Assembly (NCBI GenBank): GCA_036504535.1
Contig: DASXUY010000026.1
Location: 124,001-188,000 of the forward strand
Origin: JARLGU01 sp036504535
GTDB lineage: Bacteria > Armatimonadota > Armatimonadia > Armatimonadales > Capsulimonadaceae
Length of the DNA: 64,000 nt
Direction: 5' to 3'
A program made the translations under genes and the position numbers. The notes under the pieces were generated by a model. It saw nothing but the letters and a program-made list of their open reading frames with translations, searched no databases and was not told where the DNA came from. Shown here piece by piece: positions 53,136 to 60,938 of this stretch; the first letter of the stretch is position 1, and each line of letters starts with the position of its first letter.

Positions 53136-53678
53136 TTAGTTGCCGCCGTTGACGTCCACGGTTCCGCCACCTGTCGGGACGCGGATCGGCATGCCGCCGG
53201 GGCCGGAAACAGTTGTGCTTGGCAGCCCCCCAGGCCCGCGGGGGCCAGTCGACGGCGCAGGAGCAGCGTTCGGAGACGCGGCTGGTGCTGGAGTTGCCCC
53301 AGACCCCGTCTGCGTGGAGGGAGCGGCGGGCGGAGCGCCTGGACGCGAGTTCGGGGGCGTGACTTCACCAGAAGTAGGGTCGTATCCATACACGCAGCCC
53401 GGCGAGTTGAACATTTCATTGATGACGCCGTACTTACTCAGCGCCGCAAGGCTCGGGGGATTCTTGCCCTCGTTGTCCTGCTTGTACATAGAAATCGCCT
53501 GGCGAATTTGCGATGTGTACTCGCCACAAACGGTGATATTGGTCTTGTCTATGGAAGTCTGGTAGACGCCGCCAAATTTGCCCATCATAGCGGCACCTAC
53601 AGCTACAAGTATGGCCATCGCGATAAGCAGGCCGATAATTGCCTGCCCGGCGCGGCGTTGCGTGATTATTGGTCTCAT
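53136..53678 (-). CDS. type IV pilin-like protein with Pro/Ala/Gly-rich tail
   Basis: A 180-residue protein with one N-terminal hydrophobic helix, 'QRRAGQAIIGLLIAMAILVA' (~8-27), preceded by positive charge and a Gly as in prepilins, though the usual 'FTLIE' block is absent. A short body 'CGEYTSQIRQAISMYKQDNE' resembles pseudopilin N-terminal domains. The last ~80 residues are Pro, Ala and Gly-rich and probably flexible. The ATG at 53678 follows AAAGGGTG. It may be a minor pseudopilin or a membrane anchor. Confidence 0.6.
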   Translation of the reverse strand: MRPIITQRRAGQAIIGLLIAMAILVAVGAAMMGKFGGVYQTSIDKTNITVCGEYTSQIRQAISMYKQDNEGKNPPSLAALSKYGVINEMFNSPGCVYGYDPTSGEVTPPNSRPGAPPAAPSTQTGSGATPAPAASPNAAPAPSTGPRGPGGLPSTTVSGPGGMPIRVPTGGGTVDVNGGN

Positions 53679-53768
53679 AATGACACCCTTTTCTGGCGAC
53701 ACGCGGCAGTAAGCGAATCGTCTGGCTCTACAGTAATCGCAAACGTATACCCTGGATGCAGTCAGACT

Positions 53769-54230
53769 TTATTCAAACGGTCGCGGCGATACTCGGTAGA
53801 GGACCTGTCCGTATTCGACCGGCTGGCCGTCCTCGATCAAAACCTCGGCGACAACGCCTGAAGCTGTCGAGACAACATCATTCATTAGCTTGATGGACTC
53901 GATAGAGCCAACTTTTTGGCCCGCTCGCAATTCGGCGCCCACTTCAATCTCGGGATTGAGAGTGTGGAATATGCCGACCATGGTGGACGCTACGTTTGAC
54001 AGTTCGTCAACCTGAGATGCGGCATCTCCGTTCAATGTCGGTTCAGAGACTGCAACCTCATCCACAGCACTTGAAGCTGCCACCGGGGTCGCGGCCAGCG
54101 ACACAGTTACCGCCTGTGACGGCCGCTTTACGGTCGCTTCGGATCCGTCGGAGGCTGTGACGGACAGTTCCGTTACGCCAGAGGTTTCACTGAGTAGATT
54201 GATTAGGTTTTGAATGTCGTTGACGGTCAT
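53769..54230 (-). CDS. accB: biotin carboxyl carrier protein of acetyl-CoA carboxylase
   Basis: A 153-residue AccB. N-terminal 'IQNLINLLSETSGVTELSV' (~6-24) is typical, then a Ser/Ala/Val linker, then the biotinyl domain (~75-153) with 'VGSIESIKLMNDVVS', where the Lys is biotinylated. The usual residue before Lys is Met (E-x-M-K); here it is Ile. 'EVLIEDGQPVEYGQVLYRV' finishes the domain. accC is not next to it, unlike in many bacteria. No clear ribosome binding site. Confidence 0.9.
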   Translation of the reverse strand: MTVNDIQNLINLLSETSGVTELSVTASDGSEATVKRPSQAVTVSLAATPVAASSAVDEVAVSEPTLNGDAASQVDELSNVASTMVGIFHTLNPEIEVGAELRAGQKVGSIESIKLMNDVVSTASGVVAEVLIEDGQPVEYGQVLYRVSPRPFE

Positions 54231-54446
54231 AATATTAGCGCAGACATCTATATCCGCTAAGGTTAGGATACCTGCGCAACGGCGTGGAATGCAACATCTA
54301 TTCCGTCGCTAGATTGAGCAGCCAGGCGCGAGCGCTCTTGGTCACGAACCGTCGTCGTAGGCTAGATTGGAAGAATTGTCTTACCCTGTCCTATTTGAGC
54401 GATGTGTACTTATTTTGAGGCAACAATTGGCTCCTAAATCTTGGCG

Positions 54447-54555
54447 TTGCAAAGATGGTGGGTGGCATGCCGACGGCTGCCTCTCACGGGGGACGGCCGC
54501 TCCGTGGCGATGGTTGGCGACAAAATTTACCGGGATCGCGTCCTCTCTTGGCAGG
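54447..54555. repeat. fragment of the 306 bp dispersed repeat
   Basis: TTGCAAAGATGGTGGGTGGC through to GGTTGGCGACAAAATTT and TTACCGGGATCGCGTCCT matches the reverse complement of 8840-8936. It sits in the 413 bp gap 54231-54643 between accB and the beta-propeller gene, which otherwise holds no gene. Confidence 0.6.
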
Positions 54556-54643
54556 ATATTGAGAATGATTCGCAGAAACTGTGGGTGTTGTCCCCGACGA
54601 ATTGCGTTTTGACAGGCTACTCCTACTCTAGCAGAGATCATCT

Positions 54644-56782
54644 ATGAGAACATTCATTTCCAACTTCACAATCGTAATCGGTATTGGATTGATGGTGACG
54701 CCGGCATTCGGCGATCAGGCATCCGAAGGACCTCTTTCTTCGGTTGACTCTGTCAAGGCCCAGTCGAATGCGGTGACGTTGATCGACCAGGTTACGCCCG
54801 ATATTCGGGCACTGTATGTCTCCGGGGATGGGTCATGTTATACGTATTCGGGATTTGGCGTTGCCGACATCTACAAAGACGGTAAGTTTGTCGCGTCGTG
54901 CGCTAGTGGCGATGGAATGCCCGATGGCGGGGCAATCTGCGGTAACTCCAAGTATGTCTTCCTTACATGCCGAGATGTCAACCTGGGTTCATTCGGCGTG
55001 TATCGAGTCAATATTGACGGCACTATTGCGCCGTTTAAAGTCCCTGGCAAAGACGACACCATGGTGTCGCGCACCTACCTTGCCACTGGCCATTCTCCCT
55101 TCGCCGGTATTGCTGCGAGTGACGACTTCCTCTACGTTCCGGTGCCCGAGGAGAATATTATTCGCGTATTCGACGCGAACACGCTTGCCCCCATTAGCTG
55201 GTTTTCTGTAAATAAGCCAGGACACATTGCCGTGGACGGCGTCGGACAGCTTTGGGTTGAACAAGAAGGCGGGGCAGGCGTTGCGAGCACCATTGTTTGC
55301 TACGACCCGACCGGTGTCTTGCAGCCGCGCTCTATCACGCTGCCTGCCGGGACGGATGTTGCGTGCTTATCGATGGACAATACTCGTAACCGACTGATCG
55401 TCACAGATGCTGGTCCGGATCAGAACATAAAGTTGTACGACCTCGGCAAACTCGGCGTAGTTGAAACGGTGCCAGTGAAGCTTCTCGGCAAGCCCGGAGG
55501 CATCTTCGCAAAGCGTAGCGGGCAAACGGGCGAGGGGAAGCTCAACGGCCCGTGCGGCGCCGGGCTAGACGATCTTGGCAATATGTACGTGGCGTCGAAC
55601 GGAGCGGGGATCCACGATGGCAGCTCGCTGAAGTGCTATACGCTGTCTACCGGGACACTGCAGTGGAAGCTGCTCGGACTGATCGCGGCCGATGTTGCGG
55701 AGTTTGACCCGGCGATAGAGACGGACATTTACACATCCAATAAGCACCTTCTCTACAACTATGCCAAACCTGCCGGTAAAGGCTGGATCTATAACGGTTA
55801 TACGCTGGACCGATTCCGATACCCTGCCGACCCAAGGCTGGTGTATGCAGGGTCCCGCAAGCAGTTGTGGGTAAGGCATATCGCGGGACGTCCATGCCTA
55901 TACTTTGGCAACAGCGACGATGGATTTCTGGCTGCCTACCGGTTCAACAAAACTGGTCCCGAAGGCGAAATCGCGGTGCCAGCATTCGTGATTGCGCGCC
56001 AGTCAGTGAACGACACAGCATGGCCGCCCACGGTCAACCGTGGCGGCAAACAGGCAGCCACAGGCTGGCGAGTATGGCGAGACAACAACGGAGACGGACA
56101 GTTTGGAGCTGGCGAAGGTGCCGTGCTGGGAGATCTCGCCACCTACGGCGATGCGACCACATTGGATTCGGCTGGCAACATTTGGCTGGCAGACGAGCAC
56201 GGCATCACCTGTATTGAGAACCACGGGTTCGACGGTCGCGGTGTTCCGTATTATGCAACAGCCCGCCCCGTTTACACAAAGGTCCCATCCCCTCTATTGT
56301 CGCTCACCAGCCTCGTCTACGACCCGAAATCTGACGTGATGTATCTCGCAGGTAGTGTTACCGCGACCAAGGATATGCTTGTTCGTTACGATAAATGGAG
56401 CGCTCCCGAGCGCCGGGTAGCGTGGAAGATCCCTGTTCAGGCGGGTACGCTTGTGGGACACAATTTGACAGGCTTTTTCCGTGATAAGGTTGTTGCGTAC
56501 GTCTCCCGCACAACCGAAAAAGCCAGCGGCAGTATTTCGATCAACTTAGTCGACACCGAAACTGGGAAGCTCACCCAGCAGATCACGACCGCTGCGCAGC
56601 TTGATGAAGGCCCAGCGAGTAGGACACCGACTTATCGACTCACCCGACGCAAGAACGGGGAGTATATATTACTTGATGGTAATCGCTCACAGATGTTGAC
56701 TCTTGTACGCACCGGAGTCGAAACACTGAATGTTGGCTCCGTATCGCCATCGACACCGCCAATTCTTGCAAAACGAAAGTAA
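54644..56782 (+). CDS. secreted beta-propeller (NHL/SMP-30-like) protein
   Basis: A 712-residue secreted protein. A signal peptide spans residues 1-23 (to AFGDQ). The body carries repeated strands such as 'ASDDFLYVPVPEENIIRVFD', 'HIAVDGVGQLWVEQEGG' and 'DSAGNIWLADEHGITCIEN', the pattern of six- or seven-bladed NHL/YncE-type propellers. 'DNNGDGQFGAGEG' (~475-490) resembles an EF-hand-like calcium loop (DNNGDGQF). No catalytic motif was seen. It lies alone, 65 bp before smpB. Role unknown; carbohydrate or protein binding at the surface is a guess. Confidence 0.7.
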   Translation: MRTFISNFTIVIGIGLMVTPAFGDQASEGPLSSVDSVKAQSNAVTLIDQVTPDIRALYVSGDGSCYTYSGFGVADIYKDGKFVASCASGDGMPDGGAICGNSKYVFLTCRDVNLGSFGVYRVNIDGTIAPFKVPGKDDTMVSRTYLATGHSPFAGIAASDDFLYVPVPEENIIRVFDANTLAPISWFSVNKPGHIAVDGVGQLWVEQEGGAGVASTIVCYDPTGVLQPRSITLPAGTDVACLSMDNTRNRLIVTDAGPDQNIKLYDLGKLGVVETVPVKLLGKPGGIFAKRSGQTGEGKLNGPCGAGLDDLGNMYVASNGAGIHDGSSLKCYTLSTGTLQWKLLGLIAADVAEFDPAIETDIYTSNKHLLYNYAKPAGKGWIYNGYTLDRFRYPADPRLVYAGSRKQLWVRHIAGRPCLYFGNSDDGFLAAYRFNKTGPEGEIAVPAFVIARQSVNDTAWPPTVNRGGKQAATGWRVWRDNNGDGQFGAGEGAVLGDLATYGDATTLDSAGNIWLADEHGITCIENHGFDGRGVPYYATARPVYTKVPSPLLSLTSLVYDPKSDVMYLAGSVTATKDMLVRYDKWSAPERRVAWKIPVQAGTLVGHNLTGFFRDKVVAYVSRTTEKASGSISINLVDTETGKLTQQITTAAQLDEGPASRTPTYRLTRRKNGEYILLDGNRSQMLTLVRTGVETLNVGSVSPSTPPILAKRK

Positions 56783-56834
56783 AAGAAGCCAAACAAAACC
56801 TCTCGAAACCCACCATTTTTCGTTATGCTTCTGA

Positions 56835-56848
56835 TATAATATTGCCGA
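56835..56848 (+). promoter_or_regulatory. -10 element placing smpB transcription at its start codon
   Basis: TATAAT at 56835-56840 lies seven bases before the smpB ATG (56848), so transcription would begin at about the first codon and give a leaderless message. The -35 is weak. No ribosome binding site precedes the ATG. Confidence 0.45.
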
Positions 56849-57324
56849 TGGCTGTAAAAAAAGAAAAAGATGCCCGCAAACCGGCCTCCCTTCTCAATCG
56901 ACGCGCTTATCATGAGTACGAGATTAGCGAGACGATTGAGGCTGGCATCGTCTTGACCGGCACCGAGGTGAAATCGCTGCGGCTTGGCCGCGCGAACATT
57001 GCGGAGGCGTATTGCCGAATCCAGCATGGTGAGGTGTGGATCTACAACATGCACATCAGCCCGTACGAGCAGGGAAACATTTACAATGTTGAGCCGATTC
57101 GTACACGAAAGCTCCTGCTTCACAACTACGAGATCATCAAGATTACGTCGCGAATTCAGGAAAAGGGCCTAACTCTCGTCCCCACCAAGGTTTACTTCTC
57201 GAAGGGGCGCGCCAAGGTCGAAATCGGCGTCGCCAAAGGTCGCCAACTTTACGACAAGCGCGAGAACATCGCGAACAAGGACCGCGAGCGCGAGGCTCGT
57301 CGCCAGTTTGCCGAGCGGGAATAA
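56848..57324 (+). CDS. smpB: SmpB, SsrA-binding protein
   Basis: A 158-residue RNA-binding protein of trans-translation that delivers tmRNA to stalled ribosomes. Typical blocks: 'LLNRRAYHEYEISETIEAGI', 'LTGTEVKSLRLGRANI', 'YNMHISPYEQGNIYN', 'KVYFSKGRAKVEIGVAKG' and the C-terminal Lys/Arg-rich tail 'RQLYDKRENIANKDRERE'. I start at ATG 56848; a TTG two codons upstream is less likely. tmRNA was not found in the window. Probable leaderless mRNA. Confidence 0.95.
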   Translation: MAVKKEKDARKPASLLNRRAYHEYEISETIEAGIVLTGTEVKSLRLGRANIAEAYCRIQHGEVWIYNMHISPYEQGNIYNVEPIRTRKLLLHNYEIIKITSRIQEKGLTLVPTKVYFSKGRAKVEIGVAKGRQLYDKRENIANKDREREARRQFAERE

Positions 57325-57461
57325 CTGCGCCTGCGGGCGGCGTTCGTTTCAACTGGTCTCGTTTTACCTAAGTTGTTAGATTTCTCATATTTGCACACGC
57401 CAATGTGCGCACCCGTTTTCGCCTCAGCGAAGTGAGGCACTCGAAAGGAACACTCCAGGAC

Positions 57462-58883
57462 ATGGCTACGCGAGTTGAACTCCCCACGCTGGGACAGTCG
57501 ATGGAAGAAGGAACAATCACCCTCTGGCACAAGAAAGAGGGCGAGCAAGTCACTAAGGGCGAACCGCTCTACAATGTGATGACGGACAAAGCCGATATCG
57601 AACAGGAAGCGCCTGAGTCTGGCATACTGCGAAAAATCCTCGTTCCCGTAGACGAGATCGCACCGATTGGAGCGTTGCTTGCCGTCATCGGTACCGCCGA
57701 CGAGTCTATCGACTCCGTCCTTGGTGCATCCGCTACACCGCAACCCGCCGCGGCAACTGGCGAAGAAGCGACCCCGGCGGTGGAAAACTCTGCTCCTGCC
57801 GCAGCGATTGCAGCTGGCGCGGCGACCGAGGCCGTAGCAGGCACTGACGGCGATCGTATTTTTGCGTCGCCACGGGCACGCCGTGTTGCCGAAGAGCTTG
57901 GCATCGAAGTAGCGCAGCTTCGCGGACGTGGAACGGGTATTGATGGGCGAATAGTCGAAATCGATATCCTCACGTTCAACGAGGGGCTCATTGCCGCTCG
58001 CAAGGCTGGTAAGGTCACTCCGCTGGCACAGAAGGTGGCAGCCGAACTTGGTGTCGATATCTCCACGCTCACCGGTGCTGGCACTGGTCATGGCGGCAAA
58101 GTGGTGAGTGACGATGTTCGCAAGGCGGGTCAGCCGGCTCCTGCTCCGACTGTGGCTGTGGCTCCTATCGCCCCAGCGGCTGTTGACGAAGTCTTGAAGG
58201 TTATTCCTCTGACTGGCATGCGGAAGATGATCGCCGACAACGTTGCCCGAAGCGCATCGACAGCCCCGCATGTGACGTTGACGGTGGACGTGGACATGAC
58301 AGAGGCGACAGCGTTCCGCAAGAAAGTGCTGGCGTCTGTCGAGAAGACCGATGGAGTTCGAATTTCGTTCACCGACATCATCGCCAAGGCGGTTGCGAAG
58401 GCACTGTCCGAGCACCCCACCATCAACAGCACGCTCGTGGACAACAAGGTGACACAGTACCGCGCAGTGCATCTGGGCATCGCTGTTTCCCTCGGAGAGG
58501 GCGGCCTTGTCGTGCCGACGATCCGCAATGCTGAAAGCAAGACGCTCCCGCAGATCAGCGCAGAGATCAAGTCGAAGGCAGCAAAGGCTCGCGAAGGCAA
58601 GCTGACGACGGACGAGATGATCGGTGGCACATTCAGCATCACGAATCTTGGCACTTACGGGGTCAAGAACTTCAACCCGATAATTAACCCGCCACAGTGC
58701 GCGATCCTTGGCGTATGCACCATCGCGGACACGATCATCCCGGTCGGCGGTGTTCCTCAAGTGCGTCCGGTGATGAACCTCTGCTTGTCGTTCGACCACC
58801 GCATTACCGATGGCGCCCCAGCAGCGGCATTCCTAGCCCGGCTGAAGGAACTTCTGGAGTTGCCTTACCTCATCTTCATGTAG
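57462..58883 (+). CDS. dihydrolipoamide acyltransferase (E2) of a 2-oxo acid dehydrogenase complex
   Basis: A 473-residue E2, probably of pyruvate dehydrogenase. One lipoyl domain (1-80, lipoylated Lys43 in 'MTDKADIEQEA') is followed by an Ala/Thr/Pro linker and two tandem peripheral subunit-binding domains: ~134-170 ('FASPRARRVAEELGIEV') and ~185-221 ('TPLAQKVAAELGVDI'). One such domain is usual. The catalytic domain (~245-473) has 'LTGMRKMIADNVARS', 'RISFTDIIAKA' and the active-site 'SFDHRITDG' with His446 and Asp450. Start chosen at 57462, where MATRVELPTLG begins the lipoyl domain. E1 and E3 genes are not in the window. A terminator follows. Confidence 0.9.
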   Translation: MATRVELPTLGQSMEEGTITLWHKKEGEQVTKGEPLYNVMTDKADIEQEAPESGILRKILVPVDEIAPIGALLAVIGTADESIDSVLGASATPQPAAATGEEATPAVENSAPAAAIAAGAATEAVAGTDGDRIFASPRARRVAEELGIEVAQLRGRGTGIDGRIVEIDILTFNEGLIAARKAGKVTPLAQKVAAELGVDISTLTGAGTGHGGKVVSDDVRKAGQPAPAPTVAVAPIAPAAVDEVLKVIPLTGMRKMIADNVARSASTAPHVTLTVDVDMTEATAFRKKVLASVEKTDGVRISFTDIIAKAVAKALSEHPTINSTLVDNKVTQYRAVHLGIAVSLGEGGLVVPTIRNAESKTLPQISAEIKSKAAKAREGKLTTDEMIGGTFSITNLGTYGVKNFNPIINPPQCAILGVCTIADTIIPVGGVPQVRPVMNLCLSFDHRITDGAPAAAFLARLKELLELPYLIFM

Positions 58884-58917
58884 GATCGACTTCAGATAGG
58901 TAGCATACGAAATACCG

Positions 58918-58947
58918 AAAGGCTGCGGCGAAATTGCCGCAGCCTTT
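58918..58947 (+). terminator. terminator of the E2 gene
   Basis: A perfect 12 bp stem AAAGGCTGCGGC/GCCGCAGCCTTT around GAAATT, 34 bases after the stop, followed by GCTTTAT. Because of the A/T ends it could also work from the other strand. Confidence 0.8.
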
Positions 58948-59165
58948 GCTTTATCATGGTAAAGATAGCAGTCCTGCGGCAAGTTTCCAGGTAAATGTCC
59001 CTGTTTTCGTGATTCATTCGCGAAATACCGCCAGATTGGCATGTAGTGTGCCGAATATTCCTATATAATCGATAGTGGACGTTCTGGCACTCGCAGGTTT
59101 ACGGGTTGGCAATTAGCCAATACTCATCGCTTAATGGTAGGCGACCGTAGAAGGCGGCGTTTCCG

Positions 59166-60722
59166 ATGATGAAAGCGAACCCTAACCCGGTTTCTCAAAA
59201 ACGCATAGACAAGGATATTTCAGCCCGTCCCGACTCAGAATCCGCCCCCGAGAAATCGCCTAATTTGCGCTATAATAATGGCAATCGGGCGCACGATTTC
59301 GCGCAGGTTGATAAGCCCCGTGCTCCCATCCGCGAGGTCGGTCGATTGCCAAAGCCAACTCACAACCCACCGGCATTACTGACGATCCGCAAGCCAGGCT
59401 GGATCGAAGTCGGCAATTCGCGTGCGCTCCTGATGGATTCGCTTGGCGGCCTCTACACTTACCGCGAGCAGCTAGCGCAGGAAGTTGGTATCGAAGCCGA
59501 GGCCGAGATCTGCCAGCGCGCTGGCTACGCCACCGCTGAGCGGTTGATCTCGTCCGGCAACGAGACCGGGAGCATCTCCCCGGACGAAGACGGTTTCCTG
59601 CAGGCAGTCGCATTCTTCGGCAGCGCTGGGTACGGCAATTTTACGGTCGAAGAGATTCGGTTCAAGGACGCGTGGGCTAAAATCACGTCAGTTGACAGTA
59701 TCGAAGGCTGGATGTTCCACGAAAAGGGGACCCGCCACGGCAACACATGCGACTTTGCGCGCGGCTTCTTCTGTGGCGTCATGCACTACCTTCGCGAGGC
59801 AGCGGGGGATGATGGCTACAACCTCGAAGAAGAAGACGCCGATCCGATCAGCTGTGTTGAGACGAGCTGCATCGCGGCGGGCGACGAATGCTGCTCGTTT
59901 GTTGTGGGCCTTACAAGCGACCTTCTCTCCGAAGGGCTGCAGCCTGCCGCCATGGTGCACAGTTCCATTCGCGAAACCCTTTTGCGCCTCAACCGTCAGC
60001 TCGAACACATTCTGGACCACTCGCGCAAAGACCACCTGACGAACCTATACAACCGGTCGTTCTTCGAGGCGGCATTGCGCCAGCGAATCGGATTCGCCAA
60101 ACGGCGTTCTGATGTGGTTTCACTTGCTGTCATTGACGTTGACCATTTCAAGCAGGTCAACGACACGCAGGGGCACGCCGTAGGCGACAAGGTTCTTCGT
60201 CAACTTGCTTATATTCTAGAAAGCCAGGCACGAGAGAACGATATCGTGGCGCGGCTCGGTGGCGACGAGTTCGTTTGGCTGATGCCCGCGACGCCTCCGG
60301 AGGCCGCCGCTGCTGTGGCACGCCGCATCGCTGGCTATCTTGACGCCGTGCGCGAAGAGGTGGGCGTCCCGCTGACCGTCAGCGTCGGTGTTGCCGGGTA
60401 CCCTCGCGACGCTAGCTCGCCCGCAGAGCTTGTCGATAGCGCTGATAACGCACTGTATGTGGCCAAGGAATCAGGGCGTGACCAAGTTGTAGTCTGCGGT
60501 ACTAGCCCGGAACCTAACCCTGTAACCAAGACCCCCGAACCGGGGCAGAGCAAACCTGAGCGTGAACCGGTCACGGCAGGCCGAAAGGGTCCATCGCCGA
60601 TGAGCGTCGGCGACGCAATGGTCGCCGCCCTCGCGCCAAAACCAGCCGCGCCGCAGACGGTGGCTACTGGCTTACGCGTCAAGTCGCGCCTCCGCGCGGC
60701 CCGCTCCGGTCGTGGTCGCTAG
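59166..60722 (+). CDS. V4R-domain diguanylate cyclase
   Basis: A 518-residue soluble signalling enzyme. Residues ~80-250 form an XylR-N/V4R-type small-ligand sensor: 'DSLGGLYTYREQLAQEVG' and 'SCVETSCIAAGDECCSFVVG', with Cys230, 235, 242 and 243. A short coiled link (~265-285) joins a GGDEF domain (~290-445) with an intact 'RLGGDEFVWL' at 365-369, and RxxD (R356-D359) five residues upstream, the inhibitory c-di-GMP site. It should make c-di-GMP when its ligand binds, with feedback inhibition. The C-terminal ~75 residues are Pro/Lys-rich. No EAL domain. Promoter-like TATAAT near 59064. Confidence 0.9.
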   Translation: MMKANPNPVSQKRIDKDISARPDSESAPEKSPNLRYNNGNRAHDFAQVDKPRAPIREVGRLPKPTHNPPALLTIRKPGWIEVGNSRALLMDSLGGLYTYREQLAQEVGIEAEAEICQRAGYATAERLISSGNETGSISPDEDGFLQAVAFFGSAGYGNFTVEEIRFKDAWAKITSVDSIEGWMFHEKGTRHGNTCDFARGFFCGVMHYLREAAGDDGYNLEEEDADPISCVETSCIAAGDECCSFVVGLTSDLLSEGLQPAAMVHSSIRETLLRLNRQLEHILDHSRKDHLTNLYNRSFFEAALRQRIGFAKRRSDVVSLAVIDVDHFKQVNDTQGHAVGDKVLRQLAYILESQARENDIVARLGGDEFVWLMPATPPEAAAAVARRIAGYLDAVREEVGVPLTVSVGVAGYPRDASSPAELVDSADNALYVAKESGRDQVVVCGTSPEPNPVTKTPEPGQSKPEREPVTAGRKGPSPMSVGDAMVAALAPKPAAPQTVATGLRVKSRLRAARSGRGR

Positions 60723-60938
60723 TTAGCGGTGGATGTGTCACAGGCGCATCCGTGCCTTCGCCCCTCGCATATTTCTCCAGTCCCCTACCCACGCTGCATC
60801 CGGGTCTGAACTCTCGGTCTGCCGAAGAATACCTCTACGGGCCTAAAGAGTGGCCACGTTGGGCAGGGATTGATGCGGGCGAGGTGAAATAGGTATCATC
60901 CGGGTCGCGCCGATGCGACACGCGTGAAGGATACACTT

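Noticed and set aside
57249..58799. 516-codon frame opposite the E2 gene
   Set aside because: Cysteine/arginine-rich antisense shadow of a conserved gene, no domain similarity.
59050..59165. c-di-GMP riboswitch before the diguanylate cyclase
   Set aside because: Some short matches (ATGGTAGGCGACC) but the conserved GEMM receptor and P1 pairing could not be found.
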